8,352 nucleotides of DNA from Proteobacteria bacterium ST_bin11 (GTDB lineage: Bacteria > Pseudomonadota > Gammaproteobacteria > Methylococcales > Methylomonadaceae): assembly GCA_002083615.1 (NCBI GenBank), contig MSXO01000084.1, positions 1 through 8,352 of the forward strand, in the 5' to 3' direction. Position numbers and translations under genes: made by a program. The notes beneath the pieces were generated by a model that saw only the letters and a program-made list of their open reading frames with translations, was not told where the DNA came from and did no database searches. Positions 1 through 5,345 of the stretch are shown here, piece after piece (positions within the stretch are counted from its first letter, which is position 1; each line of letters begins with the position of its first letter).

Positions 1-68
1 TCAGCCAATTCGACAGTTTGGTTGAAATCCAGTGAATCCAACGCCATTTGAATTAATGGTCTTGCCAT
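1..68 (-). CDS. hxlA: 3-hexulose-6-phosphate synthase, N-terminal fragment
   Basis: Read from ATG at 68-66 towards the left edge, the frame stays open for 22 codons and begins MARPLIQMALDSLDF. This matches my recollection of the start of hexulose-6-phosphate synthase from methanotrophs, including the first strand of the TIM barrel with the QMALD segment. The enzyme condenses formaldehyde with ribulose 5-phosphate to give hexulose 6-phosphate, the entry step of the cytoplasmic RuMP pathway; the family is about 210 residues, so only about a tenth is here. A clear ribosome binding site, GGAG at 81-78, sits 9 nt before the ATG and supports this start. The gene follows ubiX on the same strand after 221 bp, and a promoter candidate in that gap suggests separate transcription. 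The call rests on a short segment, but the segment is distinctive. Confidence 0.85.
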   Translation of the reverse strand, partial: MARPLIQMALDSLDFNQTVELA

Positions 69-106
69 GTTTATGTGCTCCGATTGTTATAGTTACAGTT
101 ATTGTT

Positions 107-150
107 TTAAGACCCACCCCCCGACCAAAACGCCATTTTCAGGTCTTTAA
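107..150 (-). promoter_or_regulatory. Inverted repeat and G-rich tract in the hxlA leader
   Basis: Within the predicted hxlA transcript, TTAAAGACC (150-142) can pair with GGTCTTAA (114-107), giving eight pairs with one bulged A around a 27-nt loop. The 3' part of the structure carries runs of G (GG 126-125, six G at 122-117, GGG at 115-113), and it ends about 25 nt before the ribosome binding site. It lacks a following T-tract, so it does not look like an intrinsic terminator. A role in mRNA stability or translation of a highly expressed C1 gene is possible, but this is inference. Confidence 0.3.
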
Positions 151-201
151 GTCGAGAGCGCCGCAAGCCTTTGTCGATGGGCAGTTTTCGCGAGTGCGGC
201 A

Positions 202-231
202 ACTCTAAATCAGAATAAGGCACCCTGTCAA
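202..231 (-). promoter_or_regulatory. Candidate sigma70 promoter for hxlA
   Basis: On the minus strand a perfect -35 hexamer TTGACA (231-226) is followed after 18 bp by TAGAGT (207-202), a 4/6 match to the -10 consensus. Transcription would begin near 195 and leave a leader of about 125 nt before the hxlA ATG. The site lies downstream of the ubiX stop, so it would let hxlA be expressed independently of pip-ubiX. This is a pattern match only; the start site is inferred. Confidence 0.5.
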
Positions 232-289
232 TTGAAGACCGACTATTTACGTGGCAAAAACCCTGTATTTAGTCAGGATCGTCGAAATC

Positions 290-871
290 TTAATCCCCCA
301 AGCCGATCCAAGGCCGATAAAGACCCGTCGCATCAACGCCGAACATATCCAAGATTCGTCCCACACCCTCATCAACCATGGCCCGAACCGAATCCGTCTT
401 GTTGTAAAAAGCCGGCATCGGGGGAAAGATAATCCCGCCCATTTCCGTTACGCTGGCCATATTGCGAATATGCGCCAGATTTAAGGGTGTTTCGCGGGGC
501 ACTAATACTGTTTTGCGGCGTTCTTTTAAAGCGACGTCCGCCGCACGGGAAATCAAGTTATCGCCAAAACCATGCGCCACCGCCGCTAGGGTTTTCATCG
601 AGCACGGCGCAATCACTATACCTTCGGTCTTGAAAGATCCGCTAGCAATACAAGAGGCAATATCGTTGATGCCATGCTTGACATCGGCCAACTCATACAA
701 GGCAGCCCGATCCATATCCAACTCGTACTTTAGATTAACAAAACCTGCTGTCGATACGACGAGATGGGTTTCCCATTCGTCTCGCTCCCGCAACACTTGC
801 AGCATCCTCACGCCATAAATTGCCCCGGTAGCCCCGGTTATTGCAATGATCAGTCGTTTTTTTTGGCTCAT
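290..871 (-). CDS. ubiX: Flavin prenyltransferase UbiX
   Basis: UbiX attaches a dimethylallyl group to reduced FMN to make prenylated FMN, the cofactor of UbiD-type decarboxylases used in ubiquinone synthesis. It is a soluble flavoprotein, usually a dodecamer. The 193-residue product is full length for the family (about 190-210). It shows the N-terminal Rossmann-like motif GATGAIYG (residues 13-20), the segment with a conserved serine VVSTAG (38-43), APCSMKTLAAVAHGFGDN (88-105), the phosphate-binding VLVPRETPL (122-130), and the C-terminal PPMPAFY with Tyr156 and Arg172, which correspond to the known prenyl-phosphate-binding Tyr/Arg pair. The ATG is 10 nt after the pip-like stop, with a modest AGAG ribosome binding site, so the two genes are probably co-transcribed. 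No ubiD is present in the window. Pad1/UbiX paralogues share this fold, but the motifs fit UbiX well. Confidence 0.93.
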   Translation of the reverse strand: MSQKKRLIIAITGATGAIYGVRMLQVLRERDEWETHLVVSTAGFVNLKYELDMDRAALYELADVKHGINDIASCIASGSFKTEGIVIAPCSMKTLAAVAHGFGDNLISRAADVALKERRKTVLVPRETPLNLAHIRNMASVTEMGGIIFPPMPAFYNKTDSVRAMVDEGVGRILDMFGVDATGLYRPWIGLGD

Positions 872-881
872 AATTCTCTGT

Positions 882-1826
882 CTACGCCAAAACCCTGGCT
901 ATTTCATCGGTCGCCGCCACCAAGGCATCGATCATTTCCTCGCCTCGCGCAATATGCCCGGCATTCGGCAACACGACGTAACGAGACTGCGGCAAAGCCT
1001 GATGCAGACGCCACCCAGCTTCGGCCGGACAAGTCAAATCGTTTCGACCGTGAATGATGATAGTCGGTATCGACTGCAAGCGCGCACAGTTTTCCAGGAT
1101 TTGATTTTCGGCGATGAAATAATCGTGAATGGCATAAGACAATTCCATTTTTACTTGTCGCAGCATTGGCTCGCTGACCGACTCCATGCTCTCTAGGTAG
1201 TCATTCCCTAATGCCACCTGCCCGCTCCAAGCCTGCCATTGTTGAGCGGCGCGCCTGGCTGCTTCCTGATCGGCACCGAAAATCGCTTCGACCAGACGCT
1301 CCAAAATATTGGCGTCGGGCAGATTTGGCAAATTATCCAATAAAACCTGCCAGCGCTCCGGATAGATTCTATTGACACCATTACCCAGAAACCACTCCAT
1401 GTCGGCCTGTCTCGCTAAAAACACACCGCGCAAAATCATAGCCAAAACCTGCTGAGGGTGTTGCTGCGCATAAAGCAAAGCTAGGGTACCCCCCCAAGAA
1501 CCGCCAAATAACAGCCATTTTTCTATCCGCAACTGACTACGAATACTCTCCATATCCGCCAGTAAATCCTGCGTGGTATTGCCTTGCAATTCGCCAAACG
1601 GCTCAGATAATCCGCAGCCGCGCTGATCCATTAAAATAATATGGTAGCGAACCGGATCAAAAAACCGCCGATGATCTGGTTTGGTCCCGGAGCAAGGGCC
1701 GCCATGCAGAAAAATCGCCGGAATGCCGGCTGGATTGCCAGATTGCTCGACATAAACGCGGTGGTCGCTGCCCGTTTCCAGAAAGAAAGTATGGAAAGGC
1801 GAAATTTCCGGATAGAGGGTTTTCAT
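882..1826 (-). CDS. pip: Proline iminopeptidase-family alpha/beta hydrolase (S33)
   Basis: The 314-residue product has the usual length and core of proline iminopeptidase, a cytoplasmic enzyme that removes N-terminal proline from peptides. Visible motifs are the oxyanion HGGP (41-44), DQRGCGLS (67-74), the nucleophile elbow GGSWGG with Ser110, the acid Asp263 in HGRND, and His291 in NAGH, so the catalytic triad is complete. Arg133 and Phe136 of LRGVF and Cys266 also fit the family. However, the W..WE motif reads W197-Q-A-W200-S201, and the second glutamate (in IENHYF of the Serratia enzyme) is Ile233 in AIHDYF. These two glutamates bind the substrate amino group in characterised enzymes, so activity on proline peptides is uncertain. 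The gene begins directly after the terminator of the OMP gene and is followed by ubiX 10 nt later. Start choice: ATG at 1826 gives the normal N-terminus; the GGATG ahead of it is only a weak ribosome binding site. Confidence 0.8.
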   Translation of the reverse strand: MKTLYPEISPFHTFFLETGSDHRVYVEQSGNPAGIPAIFLHGGPCSGTKPDHRRFFDPVRYHIILMDQRGCGLSEPFGELQGNTTQDLLADMESIRSQLRIEKWLLFGGSWGGTLALLYAQQHPQQVLAMILRGVFLARQADMEWFLGNGVNRIYPERWQVLLDNLPNLPDANILERLVEAIFGADQEAARRAAQQWQAWSGQVALGNDYLESMESVSEPMLRQVKMELSYAIHDYFIAENQILENCARLQSIPTIIIHGRNDLTCPAEAGWRLHQALPQSRYVVLPNAGHIARGEEMIDALVAATDEIARVLA

Positions 1827-1840
1827 TATTTTTCATCCAT

Positions 1841-1871
1841 AAAAAAAGGGAAGGCTATAACACCTTCCCTT
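1841..1871 (-). terminator. Rho-independent terminator of the OMP gene
   Basis: On the minus strand AAGGGAAGG (1871-1863) and CCTTCCCTT (1854-1846) form a perfect 9-bp stem with an 8-nt loop. The stem runs straight into a tract of seven T residues (1847-1841), part of which is also counted in the stem. It starts 25 nt after the OMP stop codon. It ends 14 nt before the ATG of the pip-like gene, so the downstream gene must rely on read-through or on a promoter embedded here. Confidence 0.9.
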
Positions 1872-1895
1872 CTTGAGCGCTAACTAAGCTTCAAC

Positions 1896-2807
1896 TTAGA
1901 ATTTGAAACCTACATAGCCGCCAGCGTTCAAACCGTCGGTTGGTGTACCGTCAAGGCTGCTGGTTGCATAGTGGTAACGCACGTCAGTACCCAGCACGAT
2001 GCCTCTGTAGAGGTCATATTCTGCACCGGCGCCGAAGTTCATGCCAGCGTTCAACACGGAAACCGCATTGGATGGCACACCCAGGATGTTAATATCCAAA
2101 CCCACTGGGATAATCCATGGACGCAATTTGCTGTCATGCATGAATTTGATTTTTGGTGAGGCGTTGATTCTTAAGCGGGCGTCCGTTGCAGTACCATTAC
2201 CTGCATTTAGCGGAATGGTCGATGAATCCGAAGTTAACAAAGCGGTTAGAGCGCCGTTTGTCAATGTATTCTGACCGGTACCATACTGAGCGTACTCAAT
2301 GCCCAACTCGATAGCAAATGAAGTGTCATCCATCAAACCGAACAAGTCATTATTGACATTGAAGTCGAATGCACCGCCAAAATAGAAACCATCATTGTTG
2401 CTGTTATTAGAAAGCAACGAACCTTTTTGAACCAATGAACCGCCACGATCTTGATCCAAAGAAGTCCAACCACCACGAACTGCAACCAAGTGGTCTTTAG
2501 AAGAGACTGCTGCAGGCGCAGCTTTAACCGACGCCATCCATTGATCCAACTCTTGCACTTTCGCGTTAGCAGTTGAGGTGCCGGCAGACGCAGATTTAAC
2601 TCGGTTCAATTCAGCTTGCATGGCTTGCATTTGATCAGCCATTTGTTGCATTTGCGCTTCAAGGGCTTCGGTTTTTCTTGCGGCAGCGTCTGCTACTCGC
2701 TCAGCACTTGAACCCGCTGCTTGGGCTTGTGGGGCAATGAATGCTCCAGCCATTGTTAAAGTCGCTGCGGCAACACCCAGCGCTAATTTGGATTTAGTAA
2801 AACTCAT
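1896..2807 (-). CDS. Outer membrane beta-barrel protein with coiled-coil neck, family not recognised
   Basis: The 303-residue product has a clear Sec signal peptide: basic MSFTKSK, a hydrophobic stretch to about residue 25, and cleavage after AQA at 28-30. Residues 35-72 form an Ala/Gln/Met-rich heptad region (EALEAQMQQMADQM and onwards), as in trimerising or peptidoglycan-proximal necks. A Ser/Ala/Thr-rich linker follows. From about residue 105 to the end there are alternating amphipathic strands with Gly and aromatic residues, such as FYFGGAFDFN (141-150) and VRYHY (276-280). The last residues YVGFKF end in Phe, the signature of proteins folded by the Bam complex. I infer an outer membrane porin or structural protein. 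It resembles several OMP groups in layout, but I cannot name a family. It is monocistronic, with two upstream promoter candidates, a G-run ribosome binding site and a strong terminator, which suggests high expression. Confidence 0.85.
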   Translation of the reverse strand: MSFTKSKLALGVAAATLTMAGAFIAPQAQAAGSSAERVADAAARKTEALEAQMQQMADQMQAMQAELNRVKSASAGTSTANAKVQELDQWMASVKAAPAAVSSKDHLVAVRGGWTSLDQDRGGSLVQKGSLLSNNSNNDGFYFGGAFDFNVNNDLFGLMDDTSFAIELGIEYAQYGTGQNTLTNGALTALLTSDSSTIPLNAGNGTATDARLRINASPKIKFMHDSKLRPWIIPVGLDINILGVPSNAVSVLNAGMNFGAGAEYDLYRGIVLGTDVRYHYATSSLDGTPTDGLNAGGYVGFKF

Positions 2808-2814
2808 TGTTGTT

Positions 2815-2821
2815 CCCCCCC
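2815..2821 (-). promoter_or_regulatory. Unusual ribosome binding site: seven consecutive G
   Basis: The OMP start codon (2807-2805) is preceded by GGGGGGGAACAACA, a homopolymer of seven G ending 7 nt before the ATG. It can pair with the CCUCC of 16S rRNA but is not a standard AGGAGG. A homopolymer of this length is prone to slippage, so strains might vary in its length and hence in translation. That consequence is inference. Confidence 0.5.
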
Positions 2822-2884
2822 AAGGGTAATTATTGTTAAGACTGAATTCGCTTTAAAGCAACACAGGATTTCTTCACGGTCGCA

Positions 2885-2913
2885 ATAATAGCAGTAAAAC
2901 ACTAGCCATACAA
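2885..2913 (-). promoter_or_regulatory. Proximal candidate promoter of the OMP gene (extended -10)
   Basis: On the minus strand TTGTAT (2913-2908) is followed after 17 bp by TATTAT (2890-2885), a 5/6 -10 match that is itself preceded by TGC, giving the extended -10 form TGnTATTAT. Predicted transcription starts near 2878, about 70 nt before the ATG. The weak -35 is compensated by the extended -10. Confidence 0.55.
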
Positions 2914-2948
2914 GTTTTAAGTCTATTTTTTTTGATTAAAAAACTTGT
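2910..2948. repeat. Inverted repeat with 9-bp arms
   Basis: ACAAGTTTT (2910-2918) and AAAACTTGT (2940-2948) are perfect inverted copies separated by 21 bp of T-rich sequence. The left arm overlaps the -35 of the proximal OMP promoter. It could be a second binding site or an RNA hairpin in the longer OMP leader. I see no direct evidence for either. Confidence 0.4.
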
Positions 2949-2950
2949 TT

Positions 2951-2965
2951 TATATCAATGATATA
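2951..2965. promoter_or_regulatory. Perfect 15-bp palindrome, possible operator
   Basis: TATATCA (2951-2957) and TGATATA (2959-2965) are perfect inverted copies around a single A. The site lies just downstream of the distal OMP promoter's predicted start and about 45 bp upstream of the proximal -35. This placement suits a dimeric regulator. It does not match the FNR (TTGAT-N4-ATCAA) or CRP consensus. AT-rich DNA produces short palindromes by chance, so confidence is limited. Confidence 0.35.
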
Positions 2966-2972
2966 CAAACAC

Positions 2973-3000
2973 TTTATAAACTATAATCCATATTTGTCAA
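2973..3000 (-). promoter_or_regulatory. Distal candidate promoter of the OMP gene
   Basis: On the minus strand a perfect TTGACA (3000-2995) is followed after 16 bp by TATAAA (2978-2973), a 5/6 match. Transcription would begin near 2966, right at the edge of the 15-bp palindrome at 2951-2965, so a protein bound there could block this promoter. The resulting leader would be about 160 nt. Confidence 0.55.
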
Positions 3001-3122
3001 AATCAAACAACAGCGATTTGCTTTTTGACACACCCATCAACAACAGGCAAACCCTATCTAAATAAGCCGGCTTCGTGTTACCTTAAAAAAGCCTTCTTAC
3101 ACCCGTTTTCCTCGGCATTTGC

Positions 3123-4226
3123 ATGACCACACACCTGGATATTTTGATCATCGGCGGCGGCATCAGCGGCCTGCTAGCCGCTCGAGAACTGCGTCTTGCC
3201 GGTCGCGACGTCACCATCCTCGACAAATCCAAACCGGGCATGGAATCTTCATGGGCCGGCGGCGGCATTTTGCTACCGATTTATCCCTGGCGACAAGCCA
3301 CAGCGATCTCGGAATTAGCTGTCAACAGCTTAAAGAGATACTCTAGCCTAAGCCAAGAACTACTCGACGCTACCGGTATCGACCCGGAATGGTATGACTG
3401 CGGCATGCTGATCTGCAAAAATCCGGACTACGAACAAGCTGTAAAATGGTGCGAACACTACAGCATCGACTACCAGCCGGCGCCACCGGCATTGACCGAG
3501 GCGCTTGGCAGCACTTGCCACCAGCCACTATGGCTACCGGAGATTGCCCAAGCCCGCAATCCAAGACTGTTGAAATCGCTTCACGCCTATTTGGTCCAAA
3601 CAGGGGTGCAATTTCTGGACACTACCGAAATCCACAAAATCAGCGTCGCCAATCGTCAAATTGAGCGCATTGAAACCACCGACAGTAACTATTCCGCGCA
3701 ACACTTGATTGTCAGCGCCGGCGCCTGGACGACCGATTTAATGCAGGATTTATTGCCCGACTGGCCTGTAGACTTAAACATCAAGCCGGTTAGAGGCCAG
3801 ATGCTGCTGTTCGATGCTACCCCAACTACCTTAGACTGTATGGTGCTGGACGGTGATCAATATTTGATCCCGCGCCGCGATGGGAAAATCCTGGCGGGGA
3901 GCACCGTGGAGCAAGCCGGTTTTAACAAGATCACTACCGAAGCCGCCAAACAACAACTATATCAATTCGCCACCGACTTACTGCCAACCTTAAAAAGCTA
4001 TCCGATTTGCCATCATTGGGCTGGCCTGCGCCCCGGCAGTCCGCAAGGCATCCCCTCTATTGGGCAACATCCTGATATTGAGAATCTCAGCATCAACGCC
4101 GGCCACTTCAGAAATGGTTTAGTGATGGGCCCCGCTTCCGCAAAATTGTTGGCAGACTTGATTCTGCAGCGCCCCACCGAAATAGACCCGACACCGTATT
4201 CGCTAACTCGAGCAAACGCGCTATGA
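3123..4226 (+). CDS. thiO: Glycine oxidase ThiO
   Basis: ThiO is a soluble FAD enzyme that oxidises glycine to the imine (dehydroglycine), which supplies the C-N unit of the thiamin thiazole ring; it also oxidises some other small amines. The 367-residue product matches the family length. Residues 7-16 (ILIIGGGISG) form the dinucleotide-binding motif, with Asp34 closing the second strand. SSWAGGGILLP (42-52) is typical of the family. KPVRGQML (221-228), DQYLIPRRDGKILAGSTVE (245-263), WAGLRPGSPQGIPSIG (299-314) and NAGHFRNGLVMGP (325-337) follow in the usual order. Tyr247, Arg303 and Arg330 correspond to the Tyr246/Arg302/Arg329 substrate site of the Bacillus enzyme. No other in-frame start lies between the upstream stop (3084-3086) and this ATG, although no good Shine-Dalgarno precedes it. 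Its TGA overlaps the pyrD ATG by 4 bp. No thiazole synthase gene is in the window. Confidence 0.92.
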   Translation: MTTHLDILIIGGGISGLLAARELRLAGRDVTILDKSKPGMESSWAGGGILLPIYPWRQATAISELAVNSLKRYSSLSQELLDATGIDPEWYDCGMLICKNPDYEQAVKWCEHYSIDYQPAPPALTEALGSTCHQPLWLPEIAQARNPRLLKSLHAYLVQTGVQFLDTTEIHKISVANRQIERIETTDSNYSAQHLIVSAGAWTTDLMQDLLPDWPVDLNIKPVRGQMLLFDATPTTLDCMVLDGDQYLIPRRDGKILAGSTVEQAGFNKITTEAAKQQLYQFATDLLPTLKSYPICHHWAGLRPGSPQGIPSIGQHPDIENLSINAGHFRNGLVMGPASAKLLADLILQRPTEIDPTPYSLTRANAL

Positions 4227-5236
4227 ATCTATACCCTTTGTTACGCCCGTTACTTTTTTCCTTAAACCCGGAAACTGCCCATCATGTGACGCTGGATTTA
4301 TTAAAGTTAGCCAAGCAAACGGGCTTGTCGGCTTTGAGCAAACCGACAGTTAGCGAAAAGCCTGTAAATGTTATGGGTTTGACCTTTAAAAACCCCCTAG
4401 GACTGGCTGCAGGCCTGGACAAAAATGGCGATTACATTGATGCGCTTGCCGAACTGGGGTTTGGCTTTATCGAAATCGGTACCGTCACCCCGCGCCCGCA
4501 ACCCGGCAACCCCAAGCCGCGCCTATTCCGCCTTCCTGAACATCAAGCCATTATTAATCGAATGGGCTTTAACAATTTGGGCGTCGATCATTTGCTGGAG
4601 CAAAGCGGTAAATGCCAATATCGTGGGGTATTGGGTATCAATATCGGCAAGAACGCCGATACCCCACTGGAAAATGCCACCGAAGATTACTTAATCGGTT
4701 TACGCAAAAGCTACGCGGCAGCAAGCTACATTACCATTAACATTTCCTCGCCCAACACCAAGAATTTACGCCAATTACAGCAAGGCGACGAGATTAAACA
4801 GTTGTTAAGCGCCCTGAAAGAAGAACAATTGCAGCTGCAAACCGCGCAAGGCAAATACACGCCTATTGCCGTGAAGATCGCGCCCGATTTAACTGACGAG
4901 GAGATAAGCCATATTGCGGGCTTACTAATGGAGTTTGCGATTGACGGCGTGATTGCGACGAACACCACCATCGCCCGCGACCGCATTCAAGGCCATAGGC
5001 ACGCCAACGAAACCGGCGGCTTAAGTGGTGCCCCCGTTAGGGAAAGTTCGACGCGAGTCGTTAAAGGCTTAGCGGCGGAGTTGGGCGAAAAATTGCCGAT
5101 TATCGCGGCCGGCGGGATTTTGAGCGGTAACGACGCCCAAGAAAAACTGGCAGCGGGCGCCAGCCTGGTGCAAATATACAGCGGTTTGATTTATAGGGGA
5201 CCGCAACTGATTGAAGATATATTAAGCATCATCTAA
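4223..5236 (+). CDS. pyrD: Dihydroorotate dehydrogenase (quinone), class 2
   Basis: PyrD oxidises dihydroorotate to orotate, the fourth step of pyrimidine synthesis, and passes electrons through FMN to the membrane quinone pool. The 337-residue length and the hydrophobic, amphipathic N-terminus (MNLYPLLRPLLFSLNPETAH), which anchors the enzyme to the inner membrane, mark class 2. Motifs along the barrel are GLAAGLDKNG (60-69), GTVTPRPQPGNPKPRLFRL (86-104), NRMGFNN (112-118), TINISSPNT (171-179) with the catalytic base Ser175, VKIAPDL (217-223), ATNTT (245-249), GGLSGAP (265-271) and AAGGI (295-299). All expected residues are present. The ATG lies inside the thiO stop (ATGA), which implies translational coupling. 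The next gene is convergent, so this is the end of the transcript. Confidence 0.97.
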   Translation: MNLYPLLRPLLFSLNPETAHHVTLDLLKLAKQTGLSALSKPTVSEKPVNVMGLTFKNPLGLAAGLDKNGDYIDALAELGFGFIEIGTVTPRPQPGNPKPRLFRLPEHQAIINRMGFNNLGVDHLLEQSGKCQYRGVLGINIGKNADTPLENATEDYLIGLRKSYAAASYITINISSPNTKNLRQLQQGDEIKQLLSALKEEQLQLQTAQGKYTPIAVKIAPDLTDEEISHIAGLLMEFAIDGVIATNTTIARDRIQGHRHANETGGLSGAPVRESSTRVVKGLAAELGEKLPIIAAGGILSGNDAQEKLAAGASLVQIYSGLIYRGPQLIEDILSII

Positions 5237-5272
5237 CTGGCTAGCCCGCTGACCTTATCAAACTTAGCTATT

Positions 5273-5300
5273 GATAGGGTCGTTCTATCCTTTATTTTCT
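5273..5300 (+). terminator. Weak candidate terminator after pyrD
   Basis: GATAG (5273-5277) and CTATC (5285-5289) make a 5-bp stem with a 7-nt loop, followed by the T-rich run CTTTATTTTCT. It begins 36 nt after the pyrD stop, in the 109-bp gap to the convergent efflux gene. The stem is short and half AT, so termination would be inefficient; nothing better is visible here. Confidence 0.3.
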
Positions 5301-5345
5301 TCATCGCTTTTCCAGGCGCGGCACCAAAACGTAAACCGCCACCAA

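Larger units (their letters stand above)
2808..3122. other. Divergent intergenic region, AT-rich, 315 bp
   Basis: This gap separates the minus-strand OMP gene from plus-strand thiO. The middle (about 2880-3020) is strongly AT-rich. It holds two promoter candidates, both pointing to the OMP gene, one 15-bp palindrome and one 9-bp-arm inverted repeat (listed separately). The side near thiO (about 3020-3122) has an isolated TTGACA at 3025-3030 without a convincing -10, and no recognisable riboswitch. I found no small coding gene in it. Confidence 0.7.

Noticed and set aside
262..278. Possible terminator after ubiX: CCTG/CAGG hairpin followed by T residues
   Set aside because: The stem has only 4 bp with an 8-nt loop, too weak to call.
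3025..3060. TTGACA at 3025-3030 as the thiO promoter
   Set aside because: At 16-18 bp spacing the -10 position reads GCAAAC, CAAACC or similar, which does not resemble TATAAT. The nearest TATCTA is 24 bp away. I do not call a thiO promoter.
3064..3073. Perfect 10-bp palindrome AAGCCGGCTT before thiO
   Set aside because: It is short, single and not placed at a convincing promoter. Such palindromes are expected by chance at this length.
3001..3122. Thiamin (TPP) riboswitch upstream of thiO
   Set aside because: The region is only about 120 nt and I cannot find the conserved CUGAGA and ACCUGAUCUGG-like elements of the thi box.
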